Origin: Chionoecetes opilio
Lineage: Eukaryota > Arthropoda > Malacostraca > Decapoda > Majidae
DNA length: 64,000 nt
Direction: 5' to 3'
Assembly: GCA_016584305.1 (NCBI GenBank)
Contig: JACEEZ010011094.1
Location: forward strand, 62,001-126,000
This document shows, piece after piece, positions 12,360 through 22,370 of this stretch. A model generated the notes under the pieces. It was not told where the DNA came from. It did not search any database and saw only the letters and a list, made by a program, of their open reading frames with translations. The position numbers were made by a program, and so were the translations under genes. How positions within the stretch are numbered: position 1 is the stretch's first letter; every line of letters starts with the position of its first letter.

Positions 12360-12552
12360 CTGTACTTTCTATAATTTTGAAGCAGTCATGATGAAATAAA
12401 ATGAATAATGAATTTTGTAAATTTCATGAAATCATGACTTCTAGGCAATGGGAGTATTTGTACTCCAAAATCCTGACGTGATACAGCAAAACGGTTTGAT
12501 GTTGAAATAATGCTACCCAAATTAGGTCTAAATCATTTTACAACATCTCAGT
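12360..12552. repeat. Right inverted repeat of the unclassified element
   Basis: This is the partner of the repeat at 10055-10240. It contains TGATGAAATAAA, TGACTTCTAGGCAATGG and TACCCAAATTAGG, all complementary to the left arm. Confidence 0.8.
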
Positions 12553-12974
12553 AATAAATTTTTTGAATATTTTGTTGTCAGTGTATCATAGTTCAGCGTC
12601 TTCTCATCAAGACCTGAAGCACACATCATATCACTGGCTAAAGATCCTGGCTTCAATTGTGACCTAATAAAAGAAATTTTCTCATTTCCTGAGGCAACAT
12701 TACTGTTTTGCATGATGTCCTCACACTGTTGGAGAAATGACAATGCTGACCGTGTCTCTTCCTCACCTGAGAATCTAGTGATTCATGAATCTTGATGTAA
12801 TAATTTAATGGTTGGAACAGTTGGAGAAGACATATTGGCTAAAGAAGTTGTAATGTTAGGAGCAGTAGTAGTAGTAGAAATGGTGGTATGAGGCTGTGTT
12901 GACACTATACTGGCTTCTATATGTTGCAGTGGAGACATATATAATGAATAAAATGTGCCGCTTCTCAAGGACAT
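12528..12974 (-). pseudogene. gag: gag N-terminal part (Ty3/gypsy), broken
   Basis: Two consecutive minus-strand frames (12974-12783, then 12743-12528) read as the start of a retrotransposon capsid protein. A Ser/Thr-rich leader is followed by a helical segment with FLQQCEDIMQNS, then EKISFIRSQLKPGSLASDMM. This pattern (a helix ending in a short acidic stretch, then 'K.F.RS.L.PGS.A') is familiar from arthropod gypsy Gag proteins. The frame stops where the inverted-repeat element begins at about 12552 and resumes on its far side at about 10050. The assignment is by pattern memory only. Confidence 0.55.
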
Positions 12975-12990
12975 TGGCTACTAAAAATTA

Positions 12991-14238
12991 GCATAAATGA
13001 CCTCAAAAGAACTACACCGAATTCAGCCCACACCAAATGACAACACCAGTTACAACTTACAGCAGCTGAACGCACTCATTAAAAAGTTTATGATATATAC
13101 GCGAAATTTCTCATGACAATAACAACTAACAGGTAAATAGAAGAATTACCCCTATACAGTTATCAAAAAAAAGACGCCCGCCACTGAAAACGCTACTTAT
13201 CAGGGCTAACTGAGCCAAAAACTTTATAAGTAGAGAAGAAAGAAAAAAAATTACTACCAAAACTTTTCACTTGTACATTTAAATCACAAGAACACTCACT
13301 TAGTACTGTTATATACTATATATGTCCGTGTTGTCTGTGTTTCACTACACAAGATTATTGTGTTACAATGTGTAATAATTACAAGTGGCAACACACCACT
13401 GATAACACACTACTGGTAACACTTGCAGTACTCTTACGAGTCTGGCAACTCACACACTCTTCCGCGCGCCTCCAACCACTCAGAGCACGATGCCTTCCAA
13501 GCCCGCGAAATTCAGAGGTGCCTAAACCAGTAATACTGCTAGGAAGCTGTGACGTATTATCTTAGCCACTCACACTCCCAATACGCCGTGACGTCAATGA
13601 AGCGACAAATCACAGAGCAAGATTGCTCTGACGTCACTCCTCTAAGCGCGGAACACACCCTGCCTCTCCCAGATCACAAAGGAAAGAAAATTTTTACACT
13701 GGCCACTTCTAACACTTTCTACTGTTTATAAACTGGGTAACAGTACTCACATTAGCGCAGGTACTTATCTGGCAGTGAAATACACTTAGTGGCGATGAAA
13801 TACTGGGGTGAGAGGATCCTTATGAAAGAGGGACTCCGCCTCTGTCGACAAAACCCACGAAACATCCTGTAGGATGCCGTTAGACCTCCTTTGCACCACT
13901 TGTAGATACCACTTGAAGATAGGAGATGGCGTAGATTAATAAATCCAGTTGTAGACGTGTAGATAAGCGAAACGACAGACTCTCAGGGCCAGATTGTCAA
14001 ATGTTCTCTTCGGTGAAGAATGTCTTCGTCACGTAATTTGGTACCGTCAAACTGTTTTAGTCCAGTCAAAATACGGTTTGACCCTGAACAAATTCCAAGA
14101 AAGCGTTTTATTGTTTTTTTTGGTAGTATTACATGTAGGGAAAAACATACTAAAAGTTTACCAAAATATGGTTACCACAAAGGGTCCAAATGTGACGTCA
14201 AAGAATATGGCCGCCAAAGCTATAAAATGTTAAGGGGA
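12991..14238. other. Unassigned DNA; possible but unproven 5' LTR zone
   Basis: The gypsy gag reads leftward from 12974, so its 5' LTR should lie here. The stretch has no gene I recognise. A segment around 13170-13185 reads TGGCGGGCGTC on the minus strand and could be a primer-binding site. With no second LTR copy in the window this is not supported. Short open frames at 13368-13731 and 13994-14316 have no family features. Confidence 0.3.
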
Positions 14239-14310
14239 TCGTTTCCCCTATCGGGCAATTTTTTTCTATGTTTTCTATGTTCTACAAAAAATAGCTCCAG
14301 GAGAGTCTTG

Positions 14311-14318
14311 AACTAGAG
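14311..14318. other. Empty hAT target site
   Basis: AACTAGAG occurs once here, in GTCTTGAACTAGAG followed directly by unit sequence. At the same place in unit 1 the octamer is duplicated around a hAT element (16999-17006 and 18137-18144). This copy shows the pre-insertion state. Confidence 0.75.
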
Positions 14319-14651
14319 ATAGAGAGACCACTGACGGAAAAAACCCCGCTTGCAAGTCTCTATAAAAAGATAGTAAAGGAATACAAACCCCTGGATCAAT
14401 TTTAGATCAGCATGATGATTAAGCATGACAAAAGTATAAAACCTATTTATTTTTTATTATTTTCGTAATGATTTACCTTCACCATGTTCACAGTCTGGTT
14501 CAACTTTGGTCTTCTTAGTACATGCAAGGGACAGTCGTTCTCGGGGACATGGTCTTTTCAACTGGATGGGTTCGGAAGACTGACGCCGTAAGAAATAGTG
14601 TCAATATTCAAGTACAAGACAGAGACAAGAGTAAGAAGTCAGAGACATATA

Positions 14652-15470
14652 GCGCGTTTTCGCGACCGTTCTAGCCCAGTCTGGACTGGTACAGTCCCGG
14701 GCGGACACTGTTTTCGCGAGGTTGATTGGATCTTTCCAGCCCAGTCCAGACTGGGCCAACCCAGCGAGCAGGACCAGGTTGGACTAGCGTGGGGAGAACT
14801 GGCGCATGCGCACTACAGTCAGCGGTGAAGACGACCAGGAGGTTCTCGTGCCGCTGATAAGACATGAAACACCATGATGGCCGACCATAAGACTAAAGTA
14901 ATTTCACGAAAAATTACAATATTCGCAATTTGCTGAAACAACATCTTGGGAGATGAATGTACCGTCAACAACACTATAGTCGCCACTGTACTAATGTCAC
15001 CAGGCGCCATGTATTACGAATTTTAGCATCACTACAGACTTGTATGTGTCACTGAAGACATGTACGGTAGCTATAGTGTTATGTAGATAATGTAAACTAC
15101 GTACTGTGCAGGTGATGTGATCTGTAGTGATGCTAAAACTCGTAATATATGCCCCCCTGCGACATTAGTGCAGTGGCGACTATAGATGGTGTTATTAATA
15201 ACTGCAAATGAAATGAAATTTCATCATTCATTTTTTCATAGTCATCCCTGCAACTTGACTTCCCATTGAGAAGTCAAGTAATAAAACGCGCGCTTTTAAA
15301 AAATGTTTGCATTTCTGCCCGGAGGACCGCCCACTTGATCCCCCAGCCAATAGGAACGACGAATGGGACGGGGCCAGTCTCGATGTATTTTCGCGAGCAT
15401 CAGTCCAGACTCCAGCCAGAACCGGTATAGACTGGACTGGACCAGGGCGGTGAACGTCGCGAAAACGCGC
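14652..15470. mobile_element. MITE with GCGCGTTTTCGCGAC termini
   Basis: Perfect 15-bp terminal inverted repeats (GCGCGTTTTCGCGAC / GTCGCGAAAACGCGC) are flanked by TA on both sides. The sister unit at 19850 lacks it: GAGACAGAGGCTGCC is continuous there. Subterminal inverted GTCTGGACTG motifs also pair. There is no coding capacity. A second copy lies at 59214-59716. It contains a further nested MITE (14962-15198). Confidence 0.85.
14962..15198. mobile_element. Palindromic TA-flanked MITE, nested copy
   Basis: The arms contain ACACTATAGTCGCCACTG...AATGTCACCAGG and the complementary end (CGACATTAGTGCAGTGGCGACTATAG). They are flanked by TA and sit inside the 14652-15470 MITE. Sister copies occur at 29260-29516, about 44980-45725 and, as a half element, 28735-28782. 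Confidence 0.75.
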
Positions 15471-16390
15471 TAATAGGCTGCCTGTGACGAGTTATATCTG
15501 TCGGCCTCCTCGTAACCAATTCATCCAACGGGTACTGCTACTACATATCCCCCGTGTGTGTATGTAATACATTTTATGTTATAAAGTGTGTAAAATTGTC
15601 GGTTACGGTGTGCACGTTGCACACAGTTGCCGTGCACAAAACAGTACTGTTTTTGGCATTTGGCGGCCTAAATACTGGACAAGAGAACGGATTTGGAACG
15701 AGTATAAGGCAGGATTTTTGGAGCACTACAACTTTGCTTCTCTGACTTTTTCCGTATCTATACCGGAAAAGCGTTCTTTACTATAAAAAAAACTTCAAAA
15801 CTGTTGTTTGACTGGCAGGGTTCTGCGAAAAAAATATATATAATAATTATTATCGTTCTTCGCAAGATGTATAATTGGTATTGAGATCATTTTTACTTCT
15901 GCATGACAATACAAACGATCAAATTTTTGGCTGCTTAAAAATGATCAAAACACTACCTTTATTGCGTTTCCATTTTTTACTACGAAACTATTGACCCTAG
16001 ACCAAAAATTGCATGAATACTTTTTGTTAAGCTCAACGAGATCTACCCTAAGCATCTATTTTTATTTTTCATTATACAGATTTATAGATATACAGTTTTT
16101 ATATTTGAATATTAATTTATTATTAATAAGTATTTTATATTTTTATATTTTGCGCATCCTTGTGCCGTTCAATGACCAGCAGCTTATTGATGCACCATAC
16201 ATCTATCTTTCATCCGTCTAACATATTGTTATGTCTTGATGGAGAGGTTTTCTACCGGAATCGTATTCACTTTGAAAAATGTACATTTCTTATTCGCAAG
16301 CGTTTTACGCATGTATGCAATTTTACCTTGATTTCTGGAATATTTTTTTCGGGTAATACGCTCTAAAAACAAACTTTATTCGGTCATTTA

Positions 16391-16579
16391 TCAATGAAAT
16401 TTAAATCTCCTTATACCACAGGGAAGCCTGTTGAAATCTGGAATTTTTTGCACTCCGTAACGTTTTCTCGTAGCAAATACTGTTCTTGAGATATTATGAA
16501 ACCATTGCTTCCCCCCATTTTCCGCAGCCTCGTACTGATACATTCCACGGCTAACGTTCTTTTTTTTTTTACAGAACAA
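16391..16579 (-). other. 62-codon frame shared by two units
   Basis: A minus-strand frame of 62 codons here and one of identical length at 22051-22239 are alike at most positions (shared ends: start MF.KKKK, end ..RRFKFH or ..SRFKFH). The unit is repeated, so similarity alone does not show coding. The N-terminal Lys run comes from a poly-T tract. I treat it as an unproven small ORF. Confidence 0.2.
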
Positions 16580-17006
16580 AGGCGCTTTGCGGCGTCAGTC
16601 TCTCAGTTTCCGTCTCAGAGATTGGACGTACGCGTGCGTGCTCTCTCTTGAAAGACAGCTAGAGGGGACTTGATAGACGAAAAAGCTATGGACTCCACCC
16701 TATATTTATTATCTTAGTATTATTTTTATTATTCTTTCATACCTGTTGCGCCTTTAGGCTTTTATCTTCCTTGAGGCCCAGGTGGTTGGCCTTATATGTT
16801 ATTTCTAGAAGGCTGAGATGGCTGGCCCTCGCTCGTGGTGTCGCAGGCTGGATTTGTTGAGTGACGTGAAATTAATTGAGGCTTATGCGTCCCTCTGCTG
16901 CTCTCTGCCACACTTGCAGTCGGAGGGGAGCTTGATGGGTAGCATGTGGCTACTCGGCTACTCGACGACGGAAAAAAAAATACTGCTGTCGAGTCTTGAA
17001 CTAGAG

Positions 17007-18136
17007 CAGTGGTTCTTAACCTGGGGTACCAACAGGGGGCACGAAACCTTACACCTGAAGGCTGAGGGTACGAGACATGCTTACCAATAATTCAATATCA
17101 TATAATTTTATAAGGAGACTGGAATTATATATTTATAATTATTTTGTCTGTCTTGTCTTGTCTCTTTGCATCATTTTGTGAAGAAATTGAAGCTAAACAT
17201 AGTGTTCCTCTTTTCCACACGGAAGTGAGGTGGCTCTCACGTACTACTTACACGTGTCTTCGAGCTACACGAAGAAATCAAGAGGTTTCTTATAAATCAA
17301 GGCAGTGACATTGCTGACCACTTTGAAAACAGGGAGTTCATTTTGTCCTTAGCATACCTGACAGATGTATTCACGCACTTGAACGAGTTGAACATCTCCA
17401 TCCATGGAAGAATGCTGAACATGACAACTGTCAGAGAAGTTATTGCCTTTACCCAGAAACTTCCAATTTGGATGTGGCACATTGAAGAAGGGAATTTTGT
17501 AAACTTTCCTTCATTAGATGAGGCTGCTTTTGCAGAGGAAGTGTCCATCGTTACTGAAGTGAAAGCGCATTTGCAAGGGCTGATTCACTGCTTCCAGGGA
17601 TACTTTCACCATGGAGAGGTTTCTGTGGCACAGATGAATACGGGATGTATATACTTTTCCACCTGGATTCCATGAATAACAGTAATATGTTAAAAGATGA
17701 ACTTGCTGAGCTGCAGCCCAACGACAGAATCCAAATGCAGTTTGAATCAATGCAGCTAGATATGTTTTGGTGTGAACAACTCAAAACATTCCCACAGTTA
17801 GCAGAAGGACCTATGGAGGTCATTGTGCCATTTGCAACCACGTTCTTATGCGTTTTTCAACACTACTACACCTCGAAACAAAGGTTAGGAACCGTCTGGA
17901 TGAAAGTGGCGACATGCGTGTGGCAGGCACTTTAGGAACCTCGTTTTCAATCAACATAATTGATGAAATGCAACAACAAGAGTCACTGAAATGTAACATT
18001 GTGTACCATGTAGTATTGTAGTTAGTGAAATAAAAGGTTCGTTACTCTAATTATACTTTTTTTCTGATCGGGGGTACGAGACAAATTATGAGATCTCAAA
18101 GGGTACGAGCACTGAAAAATGTTAAGTAAACCACTG
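17007..18136 (+). mobile_element. hAT element with 8-bp target duplication
   Basis: The element begins CAGTGGTTCTTAACCTGGGG and ends ATGTTAAGTAAACCACTG, imperfect hAT-type inverted termini. It is flanked by 8-bp duplications: AACTAGAG at 16999-17006 and AACTAGAT at 18137-18144. The unoccupied site is preserved at 14311-14318. At 1130 bp it is an internally deleted copy that keeps only the C-terminal half of a transposase. The same insertion is present in the units at 51.85 and 56.52 kb. Confidence 0.9.
17200..17935 (+). pseudogene. hAT transposase C-terminal half (SCAND3/ZBED5-like), broken
   Basis: Plus-strand frames read 'RVFELHEEIKRFL' near 17255, then 'FILSLAYLTDVFTHLNELNI' in the frame 17343-17675. 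The second part of the dimerisation region (17645-17935) is in a different frame. The motif order (HLNELN, then a long helical region) is typical of hAT transposases of the SCAND3/ZBED5/GTF2IRD2 kind, which bind their termini and cut and paste the element. The N-terminal BED finger and first catalytic Asp are absent from this deleted copy. A stop near 17672 also breaks the frame. Confidence 0.75.
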
Positions 18137-18236
18137 AACTAGATACTCTAGACCTTCTAGACCTTTTATTCTTCAACCTTTTTTGATGTCCACCCATAGT
18201 GGTGATTTGATCAAAGCTGTCCACCCTACATAGTCA

Positions 18237-18238
<2 letters not shown>

Positions 18239-18281
<43 letters not shown>

Positions 18282-18303
18282 AACCACGTTCCACCAACCA
18301 CGT

Positions 18304-18335
<32 letters not shown>

Positions 18336-18345
18336 ATATTATTTT
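18239..18345. repeat. (GT)n and (TA)n microsatellites
   Basis: About 20 GT dinucleotides (18239-18278) are followed at 18304-18340 by TA repeats and a T run, inside the second hAT element. Confidence 0.95.
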
Positions 18346-18719
18346 TTTTTTTTAATCTAATGGTTCTAACCTTCAAATTTTCATTCTACAATTATGTAGG
18401 GAAGAAAAAGCATCTGTGAATTCATTTTATATTTGCATGTATGCATATTCTTCTAGTACAGTAGAAAATGCTTTCTAATGATACAAGAAAACATTGAAAT
18501 TGTTTGGAATTGCAGAACAAAAAAAAATATCTTAAAAAAAAAAAAAAAATTGTCCATGATCTGCATTGCACTTGGTTTTCCTTTAAAATTTCATTCTACA
18601 ATTCTGCAATATTGTAAGCAGGACAAAAAGTATATTTCTCTTTAGCAGGAAATAAACTTTTATTATCATTTTCAATTTAGAAATTATTTATACTTCCATT
18701 TATACATCGTGCAGTCAGT

Positions 18720-19250
18720 TTATACAAGAGTATATCAAACTATGGTTTTAGCTTCTAAGTCTAGAAACCGACAGTAAACAATCAACTGGGCTTCCCTTCC
18801 TATGTCTGTGGTTTCGTCCAGTTGTATGGCTAATGAAGGGGCTAGGCGCAGTTTTTGAACAAGCTGTTCCTTCAAATCATCAGCTAACATCGCGGACCGG
18901 TGACATGTAGTATCTGACAATGGGATCTGCTTTATCTTATTTACTGCTTCTTTCCCTCCATGTATAAGGTCAGCTACTACTTCAAGGCATGGCAGTACAA
19001 CATTTTAGAGTTGAGTGAAAGGTTTTTTCTTCATGATGATATGTGTCATCTTAGGAGAAGCAAGAACAAGTGATTTCGTGTCAGAGGGCTTGACTTGACT
19101 TGTGAAGGTAGCTTGTTGTTTCCAATTGTCTTTGAAAGTTGCCTCAAAGAATTGCTTTGATTTGTTTTTGGTGTTCGGGGTGCTTAGTCTTCAAGTGACG
19201 TGCAAGTTTTGAAGGAATAACGTTTGCATTGCTGTCCAGTGGGCACAAAA
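18720..19250 (-). pseudogene. hAT transposase N-terminal half with BED remnant, broken
   Basis: The minus strand reads 'VIPSKLARHLKTKHPEHQ' (about 19220-19170), the tail of a BED zinc finger (H-x4/5-H). It continues to LADDLKEQLVQKLRLAPSLA and then IQLDETTDIGREAQLIVY in the frame 18920-18735. 'LDETTD' carries the first catalytic Asp of the hAT RNase-H fold, and 'QLIVYCRF' is the following strand. The frame stops at 18735 and the C-terminal half is missing, replaced by microsatellite and AT-rich sequence. Confidence 0.7.
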
Positions 19251-20391
19251 AAAAAAATATTACATATCAATGGTTTATCATAAAATGATGAATTATTATT
19301 TTTATTATTATTGTTATTATTATTATTTTGTAATATAAAAATTTACATGCCATATGAAATAAATCCAATAAGAGCTCATGAACAGCCACAATTCTATCTG
19401 ACAAGTGGGCATGGACTCGTCCACCCCTGTCCATCCATACATAGACTGGTGTCCACCCCTCACTAAATCTCGTCCACCCTAAGGTGGACCGTCCACCCAG
19501 GTTGAATAGCACTGCTTCTATCACCACTGGCGAAAAAAACCGCCGCCTGCAAGTCCCCAAAGAAAATGATACTAAAGGAATACAGAGTTTTTTTACAGAC
19601 CCCTGGATCAATTTCAGATCTGCATGATTATTAAGCATGACAAAAGGATAAAGCCTTATTTCGTTTATATTATTTTCATAATGATTTACCTTCACCATGT
19701 TCACAGTCTGGTTCAACTTTGGTCTTAGTAAATGCAAGGGACAGTCGTTCTCGGGGACATGGTCTTTTCAACTGGATGGGTTTGGAAGTCTGACGCCGTA
19801 AGAAATAGTGGTCACTATTTCAGTACAAGACAGAGACAAGAGTAAGAAGTCAGAGACAGAGGCTGCCTGTGACGAGTTATATTTTTCGGCCTCCTCGTAA
19901 CCAATCCATCCATCGGGTACTGCTACTACATATCCCCCGTGTGTGTATGTAATACATTTTACGTTATAAAGTGTGTAAAAATGTAGGTTACGGTATGCAC
20001 GTTACACACAGTATTCGTGCACAAAACCGTTTATGGTGTTTTGCAGTCTAAATATTGGACTGAGAGCGGATTTGGAAAAAATGTAGAGCAGGATTTTTGG
20101 AGTTCTACAACTTTGCTTCTATGACTTTTCCCGTATCTATACGGGAAATGCGTTTTTTACTATAAAAAAAAAAAAATTGACTTGCAGGGTTCTGCGAAAA
20201 AATTATATAGAACAATTGATATTGTTCTTCGCAAGATGTACAATTGGTACCGAGATCATTTTTGACGTCTGTATGACAATAAAACTCAACCAACCAAAAA
20301 CCAAATTTTTTGCAGGTTAAAATGGTCAGAACACTACCTTTATTGTTCACGTTTACCTATTTTTTACTATGAAACTATTGACCCTAGATCA

Positions 20392-20758
20392 ACTGGGGGG
20401 GGGGGGGGCAACTCAGTAGAACGCATACTCCGCCCGAATATTTATCAAAATACGTTATAATCATATATATAATTATATATATTATAGATATATCTATATA
20501 TATATATATATCCTCAGTATGAGCGCATACTCCGTGCCGATATTTCATCAATTGGGTTGTCCATGGCAACAGCATGGTTGTACATGCAACAGTTTCAATA
20601 GATTTCATCCAAAATTAAATCAGGTATTCCTTATACCAAATAGACTTGTATACCGAGTTTGGTCCAATCTATTCGTAACTTTTCGAGAAATCCTGTACAC
20701 TACAGACAGACAGACAGTCGGGGTGAAAACATAACCCCTCCACTTCGTTCGCGGAGGT
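20392..20758. mobile_element. Dispersed repeat with ACAGACAGACAG...CGGAGG tail
   Basis: This interrupts unit 2 between ACCCTAGATCAA and AATGGCTTGTATAC. It starts with a G run, has (TA)n in the middle and ends ACAGACAGACAG followed by a TTCGTTCGCGGAGG tail. That tail type recurs in marine invertebrate genomes. It is non-coding and its class is unknown. Confidence 0.5.
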
Positions 20759-20929
20759 AAAATGGCTTGTATACTTTTTGTGAAGCTCAACTAGATCTCC
20801 CTAAGCATCTATCCGTTCCTTTTGCTTATACAGATTTTTAGCTATACGTTTTTTATATTTGCGCATCCTTGTGCCGTTCAATGACCAGCAGCTTATTGAT
20901 GCACCATACATCTGTCTTTCATCCGTCCA

Positions 20930-21870
20930 CCATAGCCACTGTATACCTGACTCTTCACGCGACAATATTTGAATTGCGGGGCTGCATAGGGCCTGCGGGG
21001 CGCCCGAGAAAGAGATATAGTGGTCTATGGACTATCATATAGACTGGCTTATCAGTATATAGTATATACTGTAATCTTCGTAAATTTGTTTCTATAATAT
21101 TATCAAATAAAAAACAGTAAAACACCTAAAGAAATGCCATTACGAGACTGAAGAAATAGCATGAACTTAATATTCACTTAACTCTTCGCCATTTACAACT
21201 TTGCGAGTCAACTTTATCATGAAGGGTATCAATAGAAGCGCAATTTTATTAGCTTTCCATTGCTATATTTCGTTGTCTGATAAATAATTAGAACCATGCA
21301 TAAATTAGCGTTAAATAAATAAATAAAATCATCAATCGGGTAATTTTCCGATTGATGATGTTATTTATTTACTTATATATTTCGTTTTTCTGATAAATGA
21401 ATTAGTACCATGTATAAATTAAGCGTTGACTAAATAAATAACCTCATCAATCGGAAAATTACCCGATTGATGATTTTATTTATTTAGTAACGCTAATTAT
21501 GCATGGTTCTAATTATTTATCAGATAACGAAATATAGCAATGGAAAGCTAATACAATTGCGCTTCTATTGATACCCTTCATGATAAAGTTACTCACAAAG
21601 TTTTAAATGGCGAAGAGTTGAAGTGAATATTAAATTCATGCATATTTCTTCATAGTCTCGTAATGGCATTTCTTTAGCGTGTTTTACTGGGTTTTTTTTT
21701 AATAATATTATAGAACAAACATTTACGAAGATTACAGTATATCATATATACTGATAAACCAGTCTATATGATCCGTATATATATATATGAATCCGAGTGG
21801 CCCTCCGACTTCAGCCCCTTGTGCGACAGGCTGCTATTCCGTGCGCAGTCCAGGTATACAGTGTCTATGG
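20930..21870. mobile_element. 941-bp TIR element with 4-bp TSD and inner palindrome
   Basis: It begins CCATAGCCACTGTATACCTG and ends with the complement of CCATAGACACTGTATACCTG. TCCA is duplicated at 20926-20929 and 21871-21874, and sister units read GTCCAACATATTG or GTCTAACATATTG without interruption. Inside, 21040-21340 and 21470-21775 are long inverted arms (e.g. CTGTAATCTTCGTAAAT against ATTTACGAAGATTACAG). At the centre, ATCATCAATCGG..CCGATTGATGAT motifs are repeated. No transposase is present, so it is non-autonomous. Confidence 0.85.
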
Positions 21871-22250
21871 TCCAACATATTGTTATGTCTTGATGGAGAG
21901 GTTTTCTGCCGGAATCGTATTCCACTTTGAAAAATTTACATTTCTTATTCACAAGAGTTTTACGCATGTATTTATGTAGTTTCACTCGATTTCTGGATTT
22001 TTTTTCTCACGGGTAATATGCCCTAAAAACAAACTTAATTCGGCCATTTATCAATGGAATTTAAATCTGCTTATACCACAGAGTGGCCTGTTGAAATCTG
22101 GATTTTTTTGCACTCCATAACGTTTTCTCGTAGCTAATACTGTTCTTGAGATATTATGGAAACATTGCTTCCCCCTATTTTCCGCAGCCTCGTACTTATA
22201 CATTCCACGGCAATTTTTTTTTTTTTTTTTACCGAACAAAGGCGCTTCGC

Positions 22251-22370
22251 GGTAGGGTTGTGCGGTATCAAGAAAATACCGGTATTGCCGATACCGGTTT
22301 GCGGGAGTAATACCGGTACGTCCTCGGTTCAGTTCAGTTGTTGGTCGGGAGTCAGTCCTTTTTTAACGGC
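22251..22370. other. Palindromic ACCGGTATT motif cluster at LINE 3' flank
   Basis: Several overlapping copies of ATACCGGTATT-like palindromes occur at 22275-22320, at the junction of repeat unit 2 with the 3' end of the following minus-strand LINE. It may be a small TIR remnant or part of the LINE 3' UTR. I cannot decide which. Confidence 0.3.

Larger units (their letters stand above)
10055..12552 (+). mobile_element. Unclassified TIR element carrying an arthropod multicopy protein
   Basis: Inverted repeats of about 180 bp bound this interval: 10055-10240 on the left and about 12360-12552 on the right. Both contain CTAATTTGGGTA, a GTTTTGC..CACGTCA block and CCATTGCCTAGAAGTCA in opposite orientation. 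Between them, on the plus strand, lie broken exons of a protein family I recall as uncharacterised but frequent in arthropod genomes (next entry). The element interrupts the gag frame of the surrounding retroelement, since capsid-like readings stop at its right edge and resume at its left edge. I cannot assign it to a named transposon superfamily. Confidence 0.6.
2200..12990 (-). mobile_element. Ty3/gypsy-like retroelement with two nested insertions
   Basis: Read on the minus strand from right to left, this interval gives gag N-terminus (12974-12528), more gag (10050-9909), the gag C-terminus with a zinc knuckle (about 6640-5900), reverse transcriptase (4690-4060), RNase H (3890-3440) and integrase (3080-2380). 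That is the standard Ty3/gypsy order gag-RT-RH-IN. Two other elements sit inside gag: an inverted-repeat element at 10055-12552 and a palindrome at 6645-9908. Without them the internal region is about 5 kb, normal for the group. All frames carry stops and shifts, so the copy is dead. I found no LTR pair and no convincing protease motif. Boundaries are approximate. Confidence 0.75.
18162..19514 (-). mobile_element. Second hAT element
   Basis: The right end reads GGTTGAATAGCACTG and the left end TTATTCTTCAACCTT, an imperfect inverted pair of hAT type. Subterminal GTCCACCC repeats occur at both ends. A weak 8-bp duplication (CTTCTAGA / CTTCTATC) flanks it. The minus strand codes for a transposase fragment. 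It sits directly beside the first hAT, and sister units lack it. Confidence 0.6.
14239..22250. repeat. Tandem cluster A of a ~2.7 kb non-coding repeat unit
   Basis: The same ordered landmarks recur. They are a 'CTTGCAAGTC' start (14353; 19545), 'GTTCTCGGGGACATGGTCTTTT' (14534; 19747), 'GGCCTCCTCGTAACCAA' (15505; 19888), 'CGCAAGATGTA' (15860; 20230) and 'TGTCTTGATGGAGAGG' (16231; 21886). Each copy then has 'AACAAAGGCGCTT' and 'CTCAGTTTCCG'. Unit 1 runs from 14319 to 17006 and ends GTCTTGAACTAGAG, followed by two hAT elements. Unit 2 starts at 19515 and is cut at 22250. A preceding partial unit ends at 14318. Related units reappear at 47.4-58.2 kb. No transposase or RT is visible in the unit itself. 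Confidence 0.8.
19515..22250. repeat. Repeat unit 2 of cluster A, interrupted
   Basis: This is a sister copy of unit 1 beginning at CACTGGCGAAAAAAACCG and running through all landmarks to AACAAAGGCGCTTCGCGG at 22250. There a different sequence (the LINE flank) takes over. It lacks the 14652-15470 MITE but carries two private insertions: 20392-20758 and 20930-21870. Confidence 0.8.

Noticed and set aside
12991..14238. LTR of the gypsy element
   Set aside because: No matching copy was found left of the integrase, and no TG...CA ends with a target duplication could be placed.
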